Assembly: GCA_017959485.1 (NCBI GenBank)
Contig: JAGDAM010000061.1
Coordinates: 1 to 16,578, forward strand
Reading direction: 5' to 3'
DNA length: 16,578 bases
Origin: Clostridia bacterium
GTDB taxonomy: Bacteria > Bacillota_A > Clostridia > Oscillospirales > CAG-272
In this document: in pieces, positions 1 through 6,451 of the stretch
Numbering within the stretch: the first letter of the stretch is position 1
How the letters are laid out: every line of letters starts with the position of its first letter
The notes under the pieces: model-generated
Databases searched by the model: none
What the model was told of the DNA's origin: nothing
The model's input: only the letters and a program-made list of their open reading frames with translations
Position numbers and translations under genes: made by a program

Positions 1-19
1 TAGAGAGGACGTTTCAGTC

Positions 20-1210
20 ATGCAAAGAATGGTAGGAACCGTTTCCAGGGGAGTCAGAGCCCCCATAATCAGGCAGGGCGACGACATCGCGAAGATAGTC
101 GCCGACTGCGTGCTCGCCGCTTCCGAGTCGGAGAAGGTCCCGATGCGGGACCGCGACGTGGTCGCCGTTACCGAGGCGGTCGTCGGACGCGCCCAGGGCA
201 ACTACGCGACGGTCGACCAGATCGCCGCCGATATACGCGCGAAGTTCCCGGACGGACACGCCGCGATAATCTTCCCGATTCTTTCCCGCAACCGTTTTTC
301 GGTCTGCCTCAAGGGCATCGCCGCCGGTCTTAAGAAACTGACCGTAATGCTCAGCTATCCCTCGGACGAGGTAGGCAATCATCTTATCTCGATCGATCAG
401 GTCGACGAAGCGGGAGTCGATCCCTACACCGACATCCTCACCGAAAAAAGATACCGCGAACTCTTCGGCTTTCAGAAGCACAGATTCACCGGCGTCGACT
501 ACGTCGAATTCTACCGTGAGACGGTCGAGGAATGCGGCTGCGAATGCGAGATAATCCTCGCGAACGATCCGAGAGCGATTCTGAAATTTGAAAAGAACGT
601 CATCGCCTGCGATATTCACACGAGAGCCCGCACGAAGAGACTGCTTGCCGCCGCCGGAGCCGAAAAGGTTATCGGACTCGACGATATTCTCACCTGTTCC
701 GTCAACGGAAGCGGTTATAACGCCGATTACGGACTTCTCGGATCGAACAAGGCGACCGAGACCTCTGTCAAACTCTTCCCGCGCGACTGCGAGCCGGTCG
801 TCGCCGACATTGCCGCCCGCCTCTACGAAGCCACCGGAAAGAGAATAGAAGTTATGATCTACGGCGACGGCGCCTTCAAGGATCCCGTAGGGAAGATCTG
901 GGAGCTCGCCGACCCGGTGGTGTCCCCGGCGCACACCGAGGGGCTTATCGGACAGCCGAACGAGCTCAAGCTCAAGTATCTCGCCGACAACGATTTCGCC
1001 GGACTTTCCGGAGACGCGCTGAAGGAGGCAATTTCAGAGCGAATCCGCAAGAAGGACGCGGACCTCGTCGGAAAGATGGTGTCCGAGGGCACGACGCCCC
1101 GCAGACTGACCGACCTGATCGGCTCGCTCTGCGACCTGACTTCGGGCAGCGGAGACAAGGGAACTCCGATTGTCTGGATTCAGGGCTATTTCGACAACTA
1201 CACCAACTGA
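20..1210 (+). CDS. CofE-like protein (coenzyme F420-0:L-glutamate ligase family)
   Basis: A 396-residue protein resembling the CofE/FbiB-type ligase family, whose founding members add glutamate to coenzyme F420-0. Visible family features are the N-terminal 'RGVRAPIIRQGDD' (residues 10-22), 'DVVAVTEAVVGRAQGNY' (46-62), a glycine-rich 'VNGSGYNADYGLLGSNKA' (228-245) and an acidic 'YGDGAFKDP' (281-289) that could bind metal or nucleotide. It is longer than the roughly 250 residues of archaeal CofE. No signal peptide or membrane segment is seen. The ATG at 20 has a GAGAGGA-like ribosome site about 10 bases upstream. No other F420 gene is in the window and most Clostridia are not known to make F420, so the substrate is unknown and an amide-ligase role is inferred only from family likeness. 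The gene ends ahead of two hairpins and seems transcriptionally separate from mraZ. Confidence 0.85.
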   Translation: MQRMVGTVSRGVRAPIIRQGDDIAKIVADCVLAASESEKVPMRDRDVVAVTEAVVGRAQGNYATVDQIAADIRAKFPDGHAAIIFPILSRNRFSVCLKGIAAGLKKLTVMLSYPSDEVGNHLISIDQVDEAGVDPYTDILTEKRYRELFGFQKHRFTGVDYVEFYRETVEECGCECEIILANDPRAILKFEKNVIACDIHTRARTKRLLAAAGAEKVIGLDDILTCSVNGSGYNADYGLLGSNKATETSVKLFPRDCEPVVADIAARLYEATGKRIEVMIYGDGAFKDPVGKIWELADPVVSPAHTEGLIGQPNELKLKYLADNDFAGLSGDALKEAISERIRKKDADLVGKMVSEGTTPRRLTDLIGSLCDLTSGSGDKGTPIVWIQGYFDNYTN

Positions 1211-1245
1211 CGCGACAAGGGTTTTAGCAATACCGCGTTTTACGT

Positions 1246-1284
1246 GCAATCATCCGGGCGGGGACATCCCGCCCGGATGATTGC
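1246..1284 (+). terminator. Perfect 17-bp hairpin after the CofE-like gene
   Basis: The arms at 1246-1262 and 1268-1284 are exact reverse complements (17 bp) around a 5-base loop (GACAT). The stem is GC-rich and begins 35 bases after the stop codon. Only three T follow the right arm (1285-1287), so alone it may be a weak terminator or a 3'-end stabilising structure. It sits upstream of a second, T-tailed hairpin. Confidence 0.6.
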
Positions 1285-1340
1285 TTTACCGGCGGCGTTC
1301 ATGTCGGTCGGCCGAGCCATAATACCGTATCGTTTTTTTC

Positions 1341-1365
1341 CGGAGGTTCCCCCTCCGTTTTTTTT
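1341..1365 (+). terminator. Intrinsic (Rho-independent) terminator
   Basis: CGGAGG at 1341-1346 pairs with CCTCCG at 1352-1357 across a 5-base loop and is followed directly by eight T (1358-1365). This is the standard layout of an intrinsic terminator reading on the plus strand. It should end transcription from the CofE-like gene before the dcw promoter. Confidence 0.8.
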
Positions 1366-1408
1366 ATAAAAAATAGTTAAAAAACAGAAAAATTTTTCTA
1401 ATTATCCC

Positions 1409-1437
1409 TTGCCTTTTTGACAAAAATGTATTATAAT
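1409..1437 (+). promoter_or_regulatory. Sigma-A-type promoter of the dcw operon (PmraZ)
   Basis: A consensus -10 TATAAT lies at 1432-1437, with a -35-like TTGCCT at 1409-1414 and a 17-base spacer. The surroundings are AT-rich, unlike the rest of the window. Transcription would start near 1444, giving a 5' leader of about 125 bases before mraZ. A TTGACA at 1417-1422 also exists but is only 9 bases from the -10, too close to pair with it. Confidence 0.7.
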
Positions 1438-1447
1438 TATGCAGAAA

Positions 1448-1487
1448 GGTGAAAAGAGGTTGAATTAGTTGAACTTGGGGTGAATGT
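1448..1487 (+). promoter_or_regulatory. Putative MraZ operator: four tandem 10-bp-spaced motifs
   Basis: Four decamers follow one another without gaps: GGTGAAAAGA (1448), GGTTGAATTA (1458), GTTGAACTTG (1468) and GGGTGAATGT (1478). All share G at position 1 and A at position 6, with a loose G-G/T-T-G/T-G/A-A core. MraZ is known to bind short G-rich direct repeats at 10-bp period upstream of its own gene (TGGGN boxes in E. coli, AAAGTGK repeats in Mycoplasma). This array begins just after the predicted start site, a position suited to repression. The assignment is inferred from spacing, location and partial motif likeness. Confidence 0.6.
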
Positions 1488-1525
1488 CCCACAGCTTTAA
1501 GCCCGAAAATCGCCTTTCAATCCGT

Positions 1526-1543
1526 ACCCGTCGCGTTACGGGT
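1526..1543 (+). promoter_or_regulatory. Small hairpin in the mraZ leader
   Basis: ACCCGT (1526-1531) and ACGGGT (1538-1543) can form a 6-bp stem with a 6-base loop. It lies between the putative operator and the mraZ ribosome site (AAAGGAGG at 1554-1561), which it leaves unpaired. Any effect on expression is unknown and a chance structure is possible. Apart from this, the terminators, the promoter and the operator, the 359-base gap between the CofE-like gene and mraZ shows nothing I can name. Confidence 0.3.
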
Positions 1544-1569
1544 GAAATTCGACAAAGGAGGCGGTACTT

Positions 1570-2010
1570 ATGGCAGGGATCATTCCCGTAATGGGCGAAT
1601 ACCGGTATACGATAGACCAGAAGCACCGTCTCTTCATTCCCGCGAAACACCGCGAGGCGCTCGGCGATCCGCTCGTGATTTTTCCTAACTTCCGTACCCC
1701 CTCGCTCCGCGTGGTCTCGGTAGAACAGTGGGAGGCGATCTGTGAAAAGATCAGCGCCCTTCCGGCCGCAAAACGCGAACTGATGCTTTCATTCCTCAAC
1801 TCGAGGGGAGATACGCTCTCCCCCGACAGTCAGGGAAGAGTGACGCTGGGGCAGGGTCTCGTCGACCACGCCGGACTCACCGGACAGGTCGTGATAGTCG
1901 GATGCGGTAGGGACGCCGCAATCTGGTCGGCGGACAATTACCGCCCGGTCAGCGTCTCCGACTTCGGCAACATACTAGCCGAATACGCCGACGAAGCGGA
2001 TGTCTTCTGA
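1570..2010 (+). CDS. mraZ: Transcriptional regulator MraZ
   Basis: A 146-residue protein with the MraZ/AbrB-like double fold: 'MGEYRYTIDQKHRLFIPAKHRE' spans residues 8-29 and the second half repeats the pattern. Both DxxxR DNA-contact motifs are present (D16-R20 and D86-R90). MraZ forms ring oligomers that bind tandem repeats and regulate the dcw operon, of which it is normally the first gene, as here. The ATG at 1570 is chosen because AAAGGAGG lies 8 bases upstream. The in-frame ATG at 1591, where many homologues begin, lacks a good ribosome site, so this protein has about seven extra N-terminal residues. Its 3' end overlaps rsmH by 11 bases. Autoregulation through the repeats at 1448-1487 is likely. 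Confidence 0.95.
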   Translation: MAGIIPVMGEYRYTIDQKHRLFIPAKHREALGDPLVIFPNFRTPSLRVVSVEQWEAICEKISALPAAKRELMLSFLNSRGDTLSPDSQGRVTLGQGLVDHAGLTGQVVIVGCGRDAAIWSADNYRPVSVSDFGNILAEYADEADVF

Positions 2011-2965
2011 GGAGGCGGGGAAGGAAAACCGGGAATTCGTCCATATACCGGTTCTTCTGAACGAAGTTATCGAAGGGTTGAATATCAATCCCCGGGGAAT
2101 ATATATCGACGGGACGGCAGGAGGCGGAGGACATTCCGCCGCTATCTGCGAAAAGCTGGACGGCGGGCGTCTTATCGCCGTCGATCAGGACGCGGAGGCG
2201 GTTGCGGCGGCGAAAGCGCGCCTGGCACCGTTCGGAAGCATCGCGACCGTCGTAAAAGAGAATTTTCTTCATCTTGACAGAGTGCTGTCCGGCCTCGGGA
2301 TTGAGAGGGCGGATGGATTTCTGCTCGATCTCGGCGTCTCCTCCCGCCAGCTCGACTCGGCGGAACGCGGCTTTTCATATCTGAAGGACGCTCCTCTGTC
2401 GATGAAGATGGACAGCGACGCCGGTTTTGGCGCCTACGACGTAGTTAACGGCTACCCCGAGGAGGGTCTGCGCAGGATCCTGCGCGACTGGGGCGAGGAG
2501 CAGCACGCCGGAAGGATCGCCCGCGGAATCGCAGAGGCGCGGAAGAAAGCCCCGATTGCCACGACGCTTGAACTTGTTAAGATAATCGAGTCGTCGATCC
2601 CCGACGGAGGGAGAAACCGGAAGCATCATCCCGCGATGAAGACCTTCCAGGCGATAAGAATAGAAGTCAATCACGAAATAGACATACTGAAGCCGGCGCT
2701 TGAAAGAGCGGTCGGGCTGCTTGCCCCGGGGGGAAGGGGGTGCGTGATCACCTTCCACTCGGTAGAGGACCGGGCGGTCAAGGAATGCTTCGCGGGACTC
2801 GCGAAGGGGTGCGTATGTCCGAGAGACTTTCCGGTCTGCGTCTGCGGAAGAAAACCGTCGGTAAGACTCGTTTCCGGGAAACCGGTCCTTCCGGGCCCGG
2901 ATGAAATAAAAAACAATCCGCGCTCTCACAGCGCGAAACTCAGAATTATCGAAAAACTTACGTAA
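2000..2965 (+). CDS. rsmH: 16S rRNA (cytosine-1402-N4)-methyltransferase RsmH
   Basis: A 321-residue cytosolic SAM-dependent methyltransferase that modifies C1402 in the ribosomal P site (formerly MraW). Visible motifs are 'HIPVLLNEV' (15-23), the SAM-binding 'DGTAGGGGHS' (37-46), 'VDQD' (61-64), 'DLGVSSRQLD' (110-119), 'TFQAIRIEVN' (215-224), 'FHSVEDR' (252-258) and the C-terminal 'NPRSHSAKLR' (307-316), where the last motif usually reads NPRSRSAKLR. A Cys-rich stretch, 'CVCPRDFPVCVC' (271-282), is typical of Firmicute and other homologues. The length is normal. The ATG at 2000 lies inside the end of mraZ with only a weak GAAGCGG upstream, which suggests coupling to mraZ translation. No better in-frame start precedes the first conserved motif. 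Confidence 0.97.
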   Translation: MSSEEAGKENREFVHIPVLLNEVIEGLNINPRGIYIDGTAGGGGHSAAICEKLDGGRLIAVDQDAEAVAAAKARLAPFGSIATVVKENFLHLDRVLSGLGIERADGFLLDLGVSSRQLDSAERGFSYLKDAPLSMKMDSDAGFGAYDVVNGYPEEGLRRILRDWGEEQHAGRIARGIAEARKKAPIATTLELVKIIESSIPDGGRNRKHHPAMKTFQAIRIEVNHEIDILKPALERAVGLLAPGGRGCVITFHSVEDRAVKECFAGLAKGCVCPRDFPVCVCGRKPSVRLVSGKPVLPGPDEIKNNPRSHSAKLRIIEKLT

Positions 2966-2977
2966 AGGAGAAACGCC

Positions 2978-3919
2978 ATGCAGAGCAATATCGCTGTCGC
3001 GGACGCCGGAACTGTCTGCCGCTCTTATGAAGAAGCGCACGGCGTTTTCGAAGTTACTTTCCAAAGAAGAGGAATCGTAGGCGCGGCGGTGTCGGAGGCG
3101 GCGGCTCTCGACCGCTCGGTGACCGCGTCACGTCTCGAATATCCGCGCGCTTATCTCTACGCCGACATGATGGCCGCCGACAGGCGCGACAGATACCGCA
3201 CCGGCCTTGATTTTGAAGGATACCGCTATATGACGAGAGACGACCTCGGACGCCTTATCAGCGACGGGCGCAGAATCTCCGGGAAAAGCAATCCCGCGGG
3301 AAGGGCTCTCTTCGCGATTTCAGCCGAGAGATCCGAGTCCGAAACCGTAACCGCCGTGCGTCCCGCGTATCCCTATACCGTGTGCGAGACCGGAAGGATG
3401 ATCGGACGCCGCGAAACGGTCATTACGCCCCGCGGCGAGACCGAGACGACCGTAAGCAAGATCGGGCGCGGTTCGCTGACCGAAAAGCTTGCTCTCTCGC
3501 TCAGGGAACTGCTGGGAGAAGCCCGGCTCGTCAAGTCCGGAATCACCGGAAGACAGTTTTCCGGGGTTGTCGCGGCTCTTTCGCTCGTGCTTGTTTTCGC
3601 GATCGTTCTCGTGATGCCTATAATGATGAGCGTTCTCATCCACGACGAGGCGACTGTCGTGCGCGAACTTGAGGCCGACCTCGCGGAAAAGGAAAAGACC
3701 GCGGCGCTGCTGCAGACCGAGCTTGAATCGAAGAACGACCGGTTTATGCTTGAACGGCTCGCGCGCGACGTCTACGGCATGATACCGCTTGACCGGAGCG
3801 CGTTTACCGTAATGAAGATTGCCCCTGAAGATTCGGTCACGCTTATCGAAGAACAGAAGAGCGGCGGAGCCGTCCCGGCTTTGCTCAGCGCGCTCGGAAT
3901 CAGGCGGAGCGGCGACTGA
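2978..3919 (+). CDS. FtsL/DivIC-like divisome protein with long unknown N-terminal region
   Basis: A 313-residue predicted bitopic membrane protein. Residues about 1-195 are a polar, Arg-rich, presumably cytoplasmic region I do not recognise. A hydrophobic helix follows (about 196-221, 'VVAALSLVLVFAIVLVMPIM'), then a heptad-like coiled coil (about 224-256) and 'LERLARDVYGMIP' (258-270), which matches the juxta-coil motif of FtsL/DivIC proteins. FtsL forms the FtsQ-FtsL-FtsB type subcomplex that activates FtsW and FtsI. The gene sits in the ftsL slot between rsmH and the PBP and overlaps the PBP by one base (TGATG). GGAG lies 8 bases before the ATG. Ordinary FtsL is only about 100-130 residues, so the N-terminal part is an unusual addition. 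The FtsL role is inferred from topology, motif and position. Confidence 0.8.
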   Translation: MQSNIAVADAGTVCRSYEEAHGVFEVTFQRRGIVGAAVSEAAALDRSVTASRLEYPRAYLYADMMAADRRDRYRTGLDFEGYRYMTRDDLGRLISDGRRISGKSNPAGRALFAISAERSESETVTAVRPAYPYTVCETGRMIGRRETVITPRGETETTVSKIGRGSLTEKLALSLRELLGEARLVKSGITGRQFSGVVAALSLVLVFAIVLVMPIMMSVLIHDEATVVRELEADLAEKEKTAALLQTELESKNDRFMLERLARDVYGMIPLDRSAFTVMKIAPEDSVTLIEEQKSGGAVPALLSALGIRRSGD

Positions 3920-6228
3920 TGAGCATCTTTCCGTCCCGGACCGGTACGGAAAAGACCGGATCACCCGGAAAAGCGTTCGGATTCAAGGTTCTGATTACGA
4001 TGCTTTTGCTGACCGCGGGATTCGTTTTTCTCGTAATCAAGCTGTTTGAGATTCAGATTACGGATTTCAAAGTCTACCGTCAGAAGGTTGTGGATCAGCT
4101 GACCTACGAAGGCACAATACCCTCCGAGCGGGGGTTGATCTATTCAGCCGACGGGGAACTGCTGGCGGCGAACACCGTCAGATACAGAATATTCATCGAT
4201 CCGACCGCCATTCAGGAAGAAATTGCGAAGATTGCGGACGGGGAAGAGAGCCGCGTCGTCTGCGAGCGTCCGATAGACGAAGAGATTGCCGACGGACTAT
4301 CCGTGATAACCGGCGTTTCGGCCGAAAAGATACTCGAAATGTCGCGCAAGCCCGGACGGCTTGACGAGACGGTGCTGAGATCCGCCGATTCGGAACTGGC
4401 CGGAAAGGTCCGCGAATACGTTTCCGAACACCGCTTCGAGCGTCTCATCTATCTCGAGGGGACGAGCGAAAGATATTATATCTACGGCGATTTCGCCAGC
4501 CATCTGCTCGGCTTTACCGGTCGCGACGGATACGGCCTCTACGGCCTCGAGTATTATTATAATGAAGAGCTGACCGGTACCGACGGAAGATTTATCGCCG
4601 CTACCGACGCCGGCGGACGGGTCCTTCCGTATGAATACGAGACGAGGATACCCGCAGAAAACGGAAACAACCTATATACGACGATCAACAGAAGAGTTCA
4701 GACGGCGCTTGCCAAACAGGTTAAAAAGGCGTACGAGGACTCGGAGGCCCAAGAGGGCGCCTGCGGGATCGTAATGAACGTCAAAACCGGCGCCGTCCTC
4801 GGAATGGCGACCTATCCGGATTTCGACTGCAACAACTATTCGGCGCTCGGACCGGTTCTTCAAAAGAAGCTTGCCGATTCCGGCTACGAAGAAGGGACCG
4901 AAGGATACGAGCTTTTGCGAAACTCGCTCATGCTCAGTTCGTGGTCGAACATGGCCGTAAGCTACAGCTACATCCCCGGTTCGACTTTCAAACCCGTAAC
5001 CGCCGCGATCGCGCTCGAGACCGATTCGGTCAAACTGACCGACACCTTCTACTGCTCGGGACAGATCGTGACCGAGGACCGTCTGGTTCACTGCTCGGTT
5101 CTCACCGGACACGGGCTGCTCAATTTCGCGCAGGGACTTCAGCAGTCCTGCAACCCCTGGTTCATTCACGCCGGACAGGCAATCGGGACCGCGGTATTCT
5201 ACGATCATTTCAAAGATTTCGGTTATCTTGATAAAACCGGGATAGATCTTCCGGGCGAGGGAGCCACCCAGTTCTGGGCGAGAAACGAGTTTACAAAGAT
5301 CAACCTCTCGATGTGCGCCTTCGGTCAGAACTTCAAGATCAGCCCGATAAGACATCTTTCCTCGCTCGCGGCAATCGCGAACGGCGGTTACACGGTTAAT
5401 CCCTACGTAGTCGAAAAGATCACCGACGCGGAAGGCAACGTGGTGTGGCGTCATACGCCGACGGACACCCGTCAGGCAGTAAGCGCTTCCGCCGCTTCAA
5501 CAGTCGCGAACATCCTCGCCGAGGGCGTCGCCGGCAACGGCGGTTCCCGCAACGCGTACGTCGCCGGATACCGGGTTGCCGCCAAGACCGGAACGTCCGA
5601 AAAGATCGGCGACAACGAAGAGGACAGAATCTGCTCCTGTATGGCGTTCGCGCCGGTTGACGATCCCGAGATCATAATGATTCTTATGGTCGACACCCCG
5701 ACCAAAGGCGTGATTTTCGGGAGTACGATCGCCGCTCCGTACGTGTCGGCAACGCTCGCCGAGATCCTTCCGGAACTCGGGATCGAACCGGTATATACCG
5801 AAGCCGAGGCGGCAAAACTCAGCGTGACCGTTCTGGATTGGGTCGGAAGCGTTTCTTTCGGAGCGAAGAACGCCGTCGAGGCGCTCGGACTGACCTGCGA
5901 AACGGTAGGCGTCGGGACCGTCGTCACGGCGCAGTTCCCCGAGGCGGGAAGCACCCTGTCGAAGAAAGACGGACGTGTCGTGCTCTATCTCGGCGACGAA
6001 AAGCCGAAAAACGACATTCGCGTCCCCGATCTTGTCGGAATGCCCGCCGCAACCGCGAGACAGCAGCTCATCAGTCTCGGTCTCAACGTGAACATCAGCG
6101 GGGCTACGAACTACGAAACCGGCCAGGGCGCCGTGGTTTACGAACAGTCCCCCGCTCCCGGAAGCTTCGCGACCAGAGGAGATATCGTTAATCTGACATT
6201 CAGATATCTCAACGTCGCGGACGACTGA
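3919..6228 (+). CDS. ftsI: Class B penicillin-binding protein with two PASTA domains (FtsI/PBP2B/SpoVD type)
   Basis: A 769-residue septal peptidoglycan transpeptidase. A short cytoplasmic tail is followed by one membrane anchor (about 22-43), the pedestal domain containing 'SERGLIYSADGELLA' (69-83), and the transpeptidase domain with S355-T-F-K358 (acyl-enzyme serine), S410-C-N412 and K556-T-G558. Two C-terminal PASTA repeats (about 636-695 and 699-766) complete it; PASTA domains may bind peptidoglycan or stabilise the enzyme. It crosslinks glycan strands made by FtsW, under control of FtsL/FtsQ. The ATG at 3919 overlaps the preceding stop by one base and has GGAG 9 bases upstream. Whether it is the vegetative PBP or a sporulation SpoVD cannot be settled; it is the only such gene here, so an essential division role is more likely. 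Confidence 0.93.
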   Translation: MSIFPSRTGTEKTGSPGKAFGFKVLITMLLLTAGFVFLVIKLFEIQITDFKVYRQKVVDQLTYEGTIPSERGLIYSADGELLAANTVRYRIFIDPTAIQEEIAKIADGEESRVVCERPIDEEIADGLSVITGVSAEKILEMSRKPGRLDETVLRSADSELAGKVREYVSEHRFERLIYLEGTSERYYIYGDFASHLLGFTGRDGYGLYGLEYYYNEELTGTDGRFIAATDAGGRVLPYEYETRIPAENGNNLYTTINRRVQTALAKQVKKAYEDSEAQEGACGIVMNVKTGAVLGMATYPDFDCNNYSALGPVLQKKLADSGYEEGTEGYELLRNSLMLSSWSNMAVSYSYIPGSTFKPVTAAIALETDSVKLTDTFYCSGQIVTEDRLVHCSVLTGHGLLNFAQGLQQSCNPWFIHAGQAIGTAVFYDHFKDFGYLDKTGIDLPGEGATQFWARNEFTKINLSMCAFGQNFKISPIRHLSSLAAIANGGYTVNPYVVEKITDAEGNVVWRHTPTDTRQAVSASAASTVANILAEGVAGNGGSRNAYVAGYRVAAKTGTSEKIGDNEEDRICSCMAFAPVDDPEIIMILMVDTPTKGVIFGSTIAAPYVSATLAEILPELGIEPVYTEAEAAKLSVTVLDWVGSVSFGAKNAVEALGLTCETVGVGTVVTAQFPEAGSTLSKKDGRVVLYLGDEKPKNDIRVPDLVGMPAATARQQLISLGLNVNISGATNYETGQGAVVYEQSPAPGSFATRGDIVNLTFRYLNVADD

Positions 6229-6451
6229 TAATTCTTTAACGTGCTATTTTGACCCGGTTTCCCCGGGTTGCGAACAATATCCGCTTATCGGCTAACCGTT
6301 TGTGCATTCGAGGCCAAATGAAAAAGAGAGAGCGGACATCAGGGCGGCGGCTTTGCTCGCCGCCGCCCGGCCATCCCGTCACCGGGCCTCGCCTGAACCG
6401 TCACGCGGGGCGCCGGCGCGGGAGGGAAGGATGCCCCACCGGAGATTAAGC
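6229..6451 (+). promoter_or_regulatory. Structured intergenic region before murF, in the usual murE slot
   Basis: This is the only sizeable gap within the dcw operon. It contains a hairpin ACCCGG/CCGGGT (6252-6257 with 6263-6268), a strong perfect 10-bp GC stem (6342-6351 with 6359-6368, 7-base loop) and a 10-bp palindrome GCGCCGGCGC (6410-6419). None has a T tract, so none is a classical terminator. A TTGACC at 6249-6254 has no convincing -10 partner. An open frame in phase with murF starts at 6302, but its translation matches nothing I know. In many clusters murE lies here; I see no MurE motif. It could be an RNA leader, an attenuator or simply a spacer. Confidence 0.4.

Noticed and set aside
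14..934. Long open frame on the minus strand opposite the CofE-like gene (others opposite the dcw genes and the GH20-like gene, such as 14525-15475)
   Set aside because: High GC content and skewed third-codon bases produce long antisense frames. These lack ribosome sites and recognisable motifs and lie entirely over well-supported genes.
1417..1437. TTGACA at 1417 as the -35 of the mraZ promoter
   Set aside because: It is a perfect hexamer but only 9 bases from TATAAT; TTGCCT at 1409 gives the proper 17-base spacing.
6342..6368. Intrinsic terminator before murF
   Set aside because: The stem is strong but no T run follows, so it is reported only as a structured leader element.
6302..6451. 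N-terminal extension of murF, or a separate small gene, in the gap before murF
   Set aside because: The 50 codons match no MurF or MurE feature and are rich in Arg, Ala and Pro as expected of GC-rich leader. A good ribosome site sits just before the ATG at 6452, where MurF homology begins.
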